Assembly (NCBI RefSeq): GCF_000003815.2
Contig: NW_023365820.1
Location: 441,436-505,435, forward strand
DNA from: Branchiostoma floridae
Taxonomy: Eukaryota > Chordata > Leptocardii > Amphioxiformes > Branchiostomatidae
Length of the DNA: 64,000 nucleotides
Direction: 5' to 3'
The notes below the pieces were generated by a model. The model was not told where the DNA came from. It was given only the letters and a program-made list of their open reading frames with translations, and made no database searches. Position numbers and translations under genes: made by a program. This document shows positions 56,027 through 64,000 of the stretch, one piece after another. Position 1 is the stretch's first letter. Every line of letters begins with the position of its first letter.

Positions 56027-59000
56027 ATGGTTCTCGAGTCTCTTGTGGCCGGTTTGCTAAACACCTATCTGGGAAAATACATCGAGGACTTGGATACCAC
56101 CAATCTTGGAATCAGTCTTTTCGGAGGTAAGAAACAACTCTTATAATATACCATGCTATCACAGAAAAACTGTTGTATTTCGTGTTTGGAAAATGGAATC
56201 ACATCATTCACAACACCATGTCACGGAACATCACTAAAATGTGTCATGGGACATGTGTTGCTTACTGAAATTGGTCTCGTTAATTTTTAATCCGTGATTT
56301 CTGTATGATTACTTTCGTGTTTACAGTGAGAGCAATTATTACATTCTGTCTATATAAAATGTATGCTTAAGTTACAGCGAAATTGTTCCAGTGAATTTTA
56401 ATTGCTGCTATACTTTTGAATGAGATTTCTTTAATTGCTATAGGGAGGTGTTGCATGGTTTCTGAAATTTAGTCTAAATTTTCAATCCATGATTTTGGTA
56501 TAATTGTTTTCCGTGTTAGCAATTATTACATTCAGGGATGTTAGAAATGTATGTTTACAGCAAAATTACTCCAGTGAATCTTAATTTCTGCTATAGATCT
56601 TTTTGCATGAATGAGATTTCTTTAATTGTTAGGGAGGTGCTTGAGTAAATACCCAGAGGTATGGATATGCAAATCAGTACCATGGACAGTACCTTGTACA
56701 CTGAGTCAAATGTCAACCAGTCTTACAACGTAATCTAATTGACAATCACAAAGAATTCATTACTGTAAACAATATAATAATGTGATTTCAAACTGAATTC
56801 ATTCTAAAAATCACACTCCTGCTACTACATGTATGAGAGATAATCAATAGTTTTTGATTTGATAATTGTATTTTTGAAAAGATTTCAAAATATACATACA
56901 ACCTACATTTAGTCTTATTCTGATTCTGAATGTAGAACACATTCAATGTGTGCACAGTATACAAAGCTTAACTATGTGTGATATGCTTTATGAATAAAAC
57001 ATTAGCATTGTACCTGCATCCATTCAGCATTCTCTAATATTGCATGATACAATATTTGAAGTCTCTGTTTATTCACTGACAGGAAAACTCAAATTGGCCT
57101 GTTGGCTGCTTTCCAGAGGTATACTTTTGTAAGGGTCAAACAAAATATATAACAGAAGTACAGTTAACATCATTAAAATTCTATACACATTTTTTAGACA
57201 TACGTGGTACAAAATACAATTGTTAACAGGTCATACATGTATGACAAGTAGATCAATGTCTTGGGTATCAGTTTCATGTTTTTGTCTTTTTTTTTTGTCT
57301 CAGGTTTTCAGAATTAATTGATGTTACAAAATTAGATAGACATAATGTGAAGTTAGGATGTACGGCATCCCCAAATTAATCACAAACAATTTATAGCATT
57401 GTTTGCATAACTTATGACCTTGCCCGCAATCTATTTACAGTTCTTATTTACTTGTAGTTGCAAGTGTATACAATAGAAATGAATCAGTAGAGTCAATTCC
57501 ACATTACCAAGAGGGTATTTCTTGCCTTTTGTTCCAACATTTTGGAAATCTTTATAACATTCTAAATGTGATAAGTAACTGTTTAGAACTATTTATAACA
57601 TCTGTTTGATGTTCTAAATATTTTCTATAGTATTCATACATGTTAGAAACATTTCTAACATCAAATTCATTATTAATAGTTTCTAAACTGTTCCAACATA
57701 GATTCATCATTTGTGATCACATGTTCGAACAGTGAAACAAAATGATGAAACTGGGTCAGTGGGCTGGGAAGAGGGCAATTCACACATTCCTGCCAAGTAC
57801 AGGAAATTGTGTCTGTCTGCCACCCTCTCAAAAAAGAGTCCCCAGTGTCTACAAAAGAAAATCTAAAAATGCAAGGCCCAAACAAAAGGCCCAGCTTAGC
57901 ACCTTCGTTTATGGGGATAATAAAAGTTTTTATAGAGGAAAAAAATGTTTGAACAATTTAGAACTTCAGTGACTGAAATATTCTTTTGCTTAGAATAGTT
58001 CAAACTTATTACAAATATTATTTCAAAACCCTCTCGGTGACTCGGAATCGACTCTAAACACATTACAGCTATACATCATGTCATGCTGACCCATTATCAT
58101 AGTTATCAAGGACAATTAGTCATGGAGCCTTAATTATCCCTAATTAGCTAAGGCTGATTGCTCTCAGACAGACAGTAATAATTGGCATGTCTACACTATG
58201 CATTATAATATGAATTTACTAACCTTGAAATTCTCTAGGGCAACATCAATATAGCAATGGTTCATTGCAAATTCAATGTTTCCCCCAATTCATTACATTT
58301 TATACATAAAAAAAATTATTAAACTATCATAGAGATTTTTAACATTTATTTCAAATGCATTAGACTTAGCCTTAGGTTTGTCTTGGTTACAGATAGAGTT
58401 ATTAATTTGACCAGGCAGACTATGAATCATGTAATTTTTTTTCATCTTTTTCACACCTGTTTGTATTGATTCAGAATTTTTTGCACTTTTCAACTAAAGA
58501 TGCATTTTGGTGTCTGCCATGCTTTAATGTTTAGCATTCAGTATATATGCATCTGATTGGTTCAACCTTCTGCCAAACTAGGTGACTTTGAGAACATAAT
58601 ATGTCTTTATTTGTTTGTTCATCATTTCCTTCTATTGGTTCCTTTATTCATTCATTCTTTCATTCTCTCCTGAAACTTTTTTATTGCAAAATATTCTTAT
58701 CTCACATTCCCTATTTCCCTTTGTCATACACAGAGAAAATAATTAGTTCAGGTTTGTCAAGTTGTAAACCTGCTGTACATTTTAAATGCTAGTTCACCTT
58801 TATCTGTGGGGTAACCTATATCCGTTGTTTTTAACATGATACTTAGAGATATCAAGTAGACGGATGGCGGTTTCAAACTATAAAATTTTGAACATGCTGC
58901 AAGTTGAAACCACCGCCCTTTGACTTGATATCCCGTTTCTTAATTCAACGGATATAGGTTACCCCACGGATAAAGGTGAACTAGCGTTACCATTTTTTAT

Positions 59001-61116
59001 TTTTGTTTCCAAAACAGATAAGCTATGGATTTGCTTTGAACAGCTAAATGCTACTTTACCTTCATCCGTGGGGTGACCTATATCCGTAACCGATGAAAAA
59101 GTGTTTAGGGATATTGAGTTGGCGGACAATGCTTTAAATCTGCTTTGTTTTAAAACTTTTTTAAAAACATAATCATTATGACATTGTGGAAAATATTGCA
59201 GTTTGAAAACACCATCCATCAACTTGCATTGGTCCGTGAACTACATTTGTAGCATTTGTAGTACATTTCTGAGTTTGGATTCAAAATTTCCTCAGAGATT
59301 TCATGTTGTGGGACATTCTAATGTACCCTAACTTTTAGTACCTAGTACATGTTTTTTAAGATGTACATTTTTGTTTTCCTCTTTCAGGTGATGTTGAATT
59401 GAAAGACCTCCAACTCCGGCCAGAGGCTTTGGTAAGTTTTCCAGACAAACAAACAAACAAACAAACAAACATGCAAAAGTTTGATTGAAATTTCTTTCAC
59501 ATGCGCAACAGCAACACAGAATGAATTGTACATTAATTTTTGTTGTAACAGTTGTAATGGTCACATGTGAGGCTGTTACTGTATCAGGGCTCAAAATACT
59601 TTTTTCTGCATATCTGCACTGGTGCAGGTAACATTGAAAATTACACCAGACAAATTTTACCTGCACCACTCTGAATTTAGGAAGTATGGATCATGCTAAA
59701 ATAGTTCAGGAACCATTGCTTAAGTTATTTTCTTCTATACTTTATAGGTGGTAACAGTCAATGCAGCTTATAACAATCCATAGACATCTACGTATACATC
59801 ATAGGACATTTGTGTATAAAACCTAATACATGGACCAGTGCAGGTTAGGTGCAGGTAGACACCAGAAATACCTACACAGCTCCAATTTTACCAGCACTAA
59901 CCTGCATATGCAGGTGGTATTTTGAGCTGTGTGTATGTACACTTTTCTAATTGTTTCTCACTATAGTATGAACTAGAGCTGCCTTTGGAGGTGAAGGCTG
60001 GATATGTAGGTAAGGAACAGCATAATATACATGAAACTTGAACATTGATTTATCAAATGAAAGTGTGTTGTACATAGTATTTCTAAGTAGGTTTTATTTT
60101 CTCAATGTTTTGGCTATAATCTGACGTACATATTTTAAATATTGAGAGTCATGTAATGTTATATGCAAAAAAACAGCTTTGAAAAATTAGTTTTTAGGAA
60201 GGTATATGCTATGTTACAGTATAGCTAACTGTGGTAACTGTATTTTCTTCAATTTGCTATTGCAGAGAAACTGTCAGTGGAGATTCCCTGGACCAGTCTC
60301 TATACCTCTCCTGTTAAAGCCAGTTTGGAGGGAGTGTATGTGGTAGCTGGGCCAGTGACAGACAGGTATGTATGGTATATAGCTGTCTGAAGTAACTGTT
60401 GTATTTTATATCATTTCATCATCATATTTCATATTATGCAAATCAAGAATTATTTGTCTAAGGTCATATGGATTTTGAGATTACTGATTCTGGTTGTGTG
60501 TACAAAGCTAATTAGTACTACATGTGATGCCAGTATACAATGTACCTTTATCCGTGGGGTAGCTTACATAAATTGTTTTTAGACTTTGTATTTAGGAATA
60601 TCAAGACAATGGTTTTAAACTACTTCATTTGAAAATATTGAAACCACTGTCTCTAAACACCATGTTTAAAAATACAACAGAAAAGATGAGATGTACACTT
60701 AACCCCATGGATAAAGATGATGATTGTTAGTTCGATCCCCGGCCGAGTCATACCAAAGAACTTAAAAATGGTACACGCTGCTTTCTCTTCTTAGCACTCA
60801 GCAGAGTATTATTGGGAGTTAAACACACATCACTACCAGTGGACTAGCCCCCTGCTGTAGTGACTTGCACAAATGTGTGGCCCAAGGGCTAAAGAAATGG
60901 AGATGGGCACCACCCTTACGCAACTACACAGATATGTACGGGCAACTTTAACCTTTTTTTTTAGTGTTCTGCATTGTCTTCCTGTTTTGTTTTATACGGT
61001 TGTCATCATTCGTTTCAGGAAATATGATGCTAAGAAAGAAAAGAGGCTGCTGGATGCTGTCAAGAGGAAGAAGCTACAGGAGCTGGACACGCCCCAAAAC
61101 AGCCCCGCCCAACCAG
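56027..61116 (+). CDS. VPS13: VPS13A/C-type lipid transfer protein, N-terminus (partial)
   Basis: First five coding exons: 56027-56126, 59388-59431, 59967-60009, 60266-60365 and 61019-61116; phases agree throughout, giving 128 complete codons plus one base. The protein starts MVLESLVAGLLNTYLGKYIE and continues GGDVELKDLQLRPEAL, LELPLEVKAGYV, LSVEIPWTSLY and a lysine-rich RKYDAKKEKRLLDAVKRKK. This is the Chorein_N (VPS13 N-terminal) domain. VPS13 proteins are bridge-like channels of about 3000-4000 residues moving phospholipids between membranes at contact sites. IPWxxLY and the KYDxxKE segment favour VPS13A/C over VPS13B or D. The gene runs off the right edge, so most of it is missing. Introns carry several hairpin MITEs, SINEs and a large TIR element. 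Confidence 0.93.
58788..58985. mobile_element. Hairpin MITE in VPS13 intron 1, copy 2
   Basis: Near-perfect palindrome. Ends GCTAGTTCACCTTTATC / GATAAAGGTGAACTAGC, inner GGGGTAACCTATATCCGTTG / CAACGGATATAGGTTACCCC, and GATATCAAGT / ACTTGATATC around a short centre. 198 bp. Confidence 0.88.
59050..59230. mobile_element. Hairpin MITE, copy 3 (right end lost)
   Basis: Left end GCTACTTTACCTTCATCCGT and GGGGTGACCTATATCCGT match copy 2; the right terminal arm is missing. It lies 65 bp from copy 2 in the same orientation. Confidence 0.65.
60541..60721. mobile_element. Hairpin MITE, copy 4
   Basis: TGTACCTTTATCCGTGGGGT at the left and a complementary AACCCCATGGATAAAGATG at the right, with a TATCAAGACAATGGTTT core. 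It sits in VPS13 intron 4, immediately before a SINE fragment. Confidence 0.65.
60723..60935 (+). mobile_element. SINE copy, head truncated
   Basis: Begins at the B-box GTTCGATCCCCGG and continues with GTCATACCAAAGAACTT and ACCAGTGGACTAGCCCCCTG, the body of the 37695-37960 SINE. Confidence 0.7.
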
Positions 61117-61454
61117 GTCATATATTTTTCTGCAAAAAAATTGTTTGAAATTTATAAATTATTCATAAATTTATATATTTACATATTATGTACATATATA
61201 AAGGTCTCATTGGTTTTGAGGTGTTACTAATTAGTCAGCTTAATGCACTGTGCCTGCATGATGGGTACGGTATTGGAGGGTAGAACTCATCCCTCTCCTT
61301 TCACTGCCTTTTACCTCTCTAACCGATTTAGGATTTAGTCAAGTACACATACAAATGTATCCATTTTACACCCAGATGGAGTGAGGAAAACTGTGTACAA
61401 GAACACAACATCCTGTCAGGAATGGAATGGAATGGAATCTATTACCTCAAGTGG

Positions 61455-61800
61455 GGCCGCGTAGCACAGTGGTAGTGTATTCGTCCCGTGACCGAGACGT
61501 CGCCGGTTCGAATCTGCCTGCCGTGTTGCCGGTCTTGTGCCCTTGGGAAAGGCACTTTACACGACTTTCCTCACTTTACTCAAGTGAAAAATGAGTCGTC
61601 CCTCGGATAGGACGTTAAATGGAGGTCCCGTGTATGGGGAGAGCCATACCCTATGCACGTTAAAGAACCCGCCAGATGTGCGAACATCCACCCGAGCGGA
61701 TCAATCCATTCCGGTCAAAATAGGGGTAGGGAATCTCCCAAGCAGCCCTCGTAACCCCTGCTTTGCCTATTGGGTCAGTTAGTCCCCACTCATAGTGAGC
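61455..61800 (+). mobile_element. tRNA-derived SINE with full head
   Basis: CGCGTAGCACAGTGGTAGTG (A-box region) and CGGTTCGAATC (B-box), spaced as in a tRNA, then the body with AGGCACTTTACACGACTTTC, CCCTCGGATAGGACGTTAAA and GTCCCGTGTATGGGGAGAGC. The copy at 13862-14175 is close to it and the one at 52460-52740 is old, so the family has been active over a long period. Confidence 0.85.
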
Positions 61801-61815
61801 AATTGGGCTGGTCTC

Positions 61816-63964
61816 CCTCTGTGAAAATTCAAGCGTCCGAAACTGCCCGGACGGCGTCTACAAGCGTCCAATGGCGTCCGAGCGCGTTTCAGACGTTCTA
61901 GACGCGTTCATTGCCGTCCGAAACGGCCGCGGACACATCGTGAGCGTCCGTGCCGTTCTGTCAGTTTTTATGGTGAACGCCTGAACGGCTGAAAGACCTT
62001 CCATTGCCGTCGGAGACGGCCACTGATGGGGCTATAAAATACTTAGTCACCCGACGCCGGTAGACGGCTGCGTCTTTTCTTATGATCCCCACGGGAAACA
62101 TGACGTTTTAACTTCTGCACATGCGCCAATTTCAGCGGGTGAATTCGAATTTCAGACCGTTGAACACTCCGGCGGTTGCAGGACTTATGTTCAGAAGGTG
62201 ACTATTTCTGTGGATTTCATGTCCGTTTGTTAAATTTTGCGCACTTTTGGACCAAAGACTTCACGTCTAGACGTAGCAGCTGATGTTTGTACGACATTGT
62301 GCTGAGGTTGGGTTTACGGCGATGACTGTATCCGTTATTTATACTAAAAAGAATGTACAAAAATTATTTGTCGTGCGCCGACAAGGGGGAAAAATTATAC
62401 TACTTACTCGAAGCAGCAAACCTTGGACAGCAGAAATCACAGATGTGACAGACGTCAAAAGAAGCAGCGGTTCTTCCGTTAGCTGATTGTCGATACTTTG
62501 CAGGCGCCGGTAAGTGAATACTTCGCATTTTATTCTAATTTTTTGTACATTCATCTGTTGCAAAGTTTACCGACGACTTGTTGTTACGGGTGCCCTCCCC
62601 ACATACGCGAAGAAATGATAAAATTTAGGATCTTGTTTTGATGCCACAAAATAAAAAGAATTATGAACACGTTGTAGAATACTTGTAAAAAATATCTGTT
62701 GTTTCTATTAAGAATGATAATGCTGTTAAAATGTAGATTTAGACAACAGATAATGAGATAGCACCTACCGATTTTGCCGGTGCCAATCAAAATCTTAGTC
62801 GGCTCTTCCAACTACTTGGGGTTAGGAACTTATGAAACGGAAGACTTTATTTCGCTACCTCGAAATAAAAAAAAAATGACTTATGNNNNNNNNNNNNNNN
62901 NNNNNNNNNNNNNNNNNNNNNNNNNNNNNNNNNNNNNNNNNNNNNNNNNNNNNNNNNNNNNNNNNNNNNNNNNNNNNNNNNNNNNNNNNNNNNNNNNNNN
63001 NNNNNNNNNNNNNNNNNNNNNNNNNNNNNNNNNNNNNNNNNNNNNNNNNNNNNNNNNNNNNNCGATTGAAGGCCGGATTGAATTTCGTACATGTAGCAAA
63101 GTTGATTAAACGCCGCGGAGTACGTGTAAACAATTTACGAAGAAATTTGTTCAAGTTGTGTTTGATTTTAGCTAAACCTGACGGCCCGGTGGTGGGTGGT
63201 CTTCTACAATTCACTGCCTGGCTGAATATTTGTTTGTTTGGTATGTGGGAACGCTTATCCCTAGAGGCCATAAAATCATAGCCGTGACCGGACGCCGTCA
63301 GAAACGGCGTCCGGACAGCCGTCTGCACACGTTCCAAATTAAATGCACCGGCCCGTTATGAGTTTCTACTGTACTGCCTGACTAACTAAAACTGTGTCTT
63401 GAAGAAAAAATATTTTGCTAGGAGTTTGGCCCAGATATTAACCTTTAATAATATAACGATGACTGCCTCTTGGCCTTTCATTCCATTTTCTGTCGAATTT
63501 TACGATCTGTACCCCCCGTGGGAAGGCGTGGTGGAGGCTACCGCCCGTACCAGCGGCCTGGATTACGCCGTTTATGCCCGTCGCAATCGGCTTCCGATCC
63601 GTCCCAGCAGCCAGGATTACATCATTTACGTCCGTCGCAATTGGCGTCTGGTCCGTCCGCAGAGACGTCTGTTCCCAGCGGGGGGGCCGCCCGACGGAGC
63701 GCGGGAGCGTCCGGCTGCCCGCTTTCAGACGCCGTCTCGGACGTCCCGAACGTCCGACCGGACGCGTCTAAAGTGCCAATCTAGACGCGTCCAAGCGTTT
63801 GTTATGCCGTTCGGACCGTCTTGGACGTTTCGTCGGGCGTTCAAAAGCCCGTCCCATGCCGTCCGCCGCCGTAACCGTCCAAAGCGTCCCCATAATTTAA
63901 GACGCCTTGGACGGTTGTCGCAAACGGCGTTTCGCCGTCTGAGACGCTTGAATTTTCACAGAGG
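61816..63964. mobile_element. CpG-rich 2.1-kb TIR element with assembly gap
   Basis: Perfect 22-bp terminal inverted repeats begin CCTCTGTGAAAATTCAAGCG (61816-61837; complement 63943-63964). Both sub-terminal regions (about 61837-61990 and 63640-63940) are packed with GTCCG / CGGAC and GACGCGT variants in both orientations and are strikingly GC- and CpG-rich against the AT-rich surroundings. The interior is AT-richer and holds the N-run 62886-63062. No transposase is recognisable; the 191-residue arginine-rich ORF at 63399-63974 reads through the repeats and is not credible. It lies in a VPS13 intron. Flanks show no clear duplication of more than 2 bp. Confidence 0.8.
62886..63062. other. Assembly gap (N run)
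   Basis: 177 undetermined bases. ORFs crossing it are artefacts. Confidence 0.99.
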
Positions 63965-64000
63965 TCAATCATGATGTTTCTGACCTAGGGCGAAGAGTTG

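Noticed and set aside
61460-61520. Possible tRNA gene (A-box and B-box present)
   Set aside because: It runs directly into a SINE body shared with other loci, and no stable cloverleaf with a sensible anticodon was evident.
63399-63974. 191-residue arginine-rich ORF
   Set aside because: It reads through the CGTCCG sub-terminal repeats and past the TIR of a transposable element; no domain and overlapping open frames.

Overview
This is a eukaryotic nuclear window from an animal: multi-exon genes with canonical GT/AG introns, orthologues of vertebrate proteins, long repeat-rich introns and a 177-base assembly gap (62886-63062). The gene content (MOSMO, SLC25A17/PMP34, a VPS13A/C-type protein, a single-exon S1P/LPA/cannabinoid-like GPCR), compact exons, many small terminal-inverted-repeat (TIR) elements and tRNA-derived SINEs fit a cephalochordate (amphioxus, Branchiostoma). 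That assignment is inference; no sequence search was run.

Layout. 1-10000: no gene recognised; foldback and MITE elements, microsatellites and tandem repeats, one of which is dense in POU-octamer motifs. 10022-12512: an intact intronless GPCR (+) beside an inverted, frameshifted copy (-). 13000-16700: repeats only. 16753-28589: SLC25A17 on the minus strand, nine coding exons that join in phase to 326 residues, with a decayed or alternative duplicate of its last exon. 28590-29319: a 730-bp head-to-head promoter interval. 29320-35231: MOSMO (+), three coding exons, 168 residues, carrying an antisense CR1/L2-type LINE with an intact 880-residue ORF in intron 2. 40140-46677: a minus-strand gene of four exons (221 residues) for a small two-pass membrane protein with PPxY motifs; its first intron holds a 46-bp minisatellite with higher-order structure. 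56027-61116 and beyond: the first five coding exons of a VPS13A/C-type lipid-transfer protein (+), which runs off the window. 61816-63964: a GC-rich, 2.1-kb TIR element in a VPS13 intron.

The genes do not form a pathway or operon. SLC25A17 (peroxisomal carrier) and MOSMO (attenuator of Hedgehog signalling at the plasma membrane) probably share a bidirectional promoter. MOSMO and the PPxY gene are convergent; the PPxY gene and VPS13 are divergent, 9.3 kb apart. A recurring theme is local tandem duplication that copies exon edges: SLC25A17 exon 4, its terminal exon, PPxY-gene exon 3 and the GPCR 3' end. No CRISPR array, rRNA, intact tRNA gene or prokaryote-type operon was seen, and I did not find a convincing new multi-gene system. 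The most unusual items are the atypical GPCR with its inverted relic, the exon-edge duplications, and the unclassified CpG-rich TIR element.
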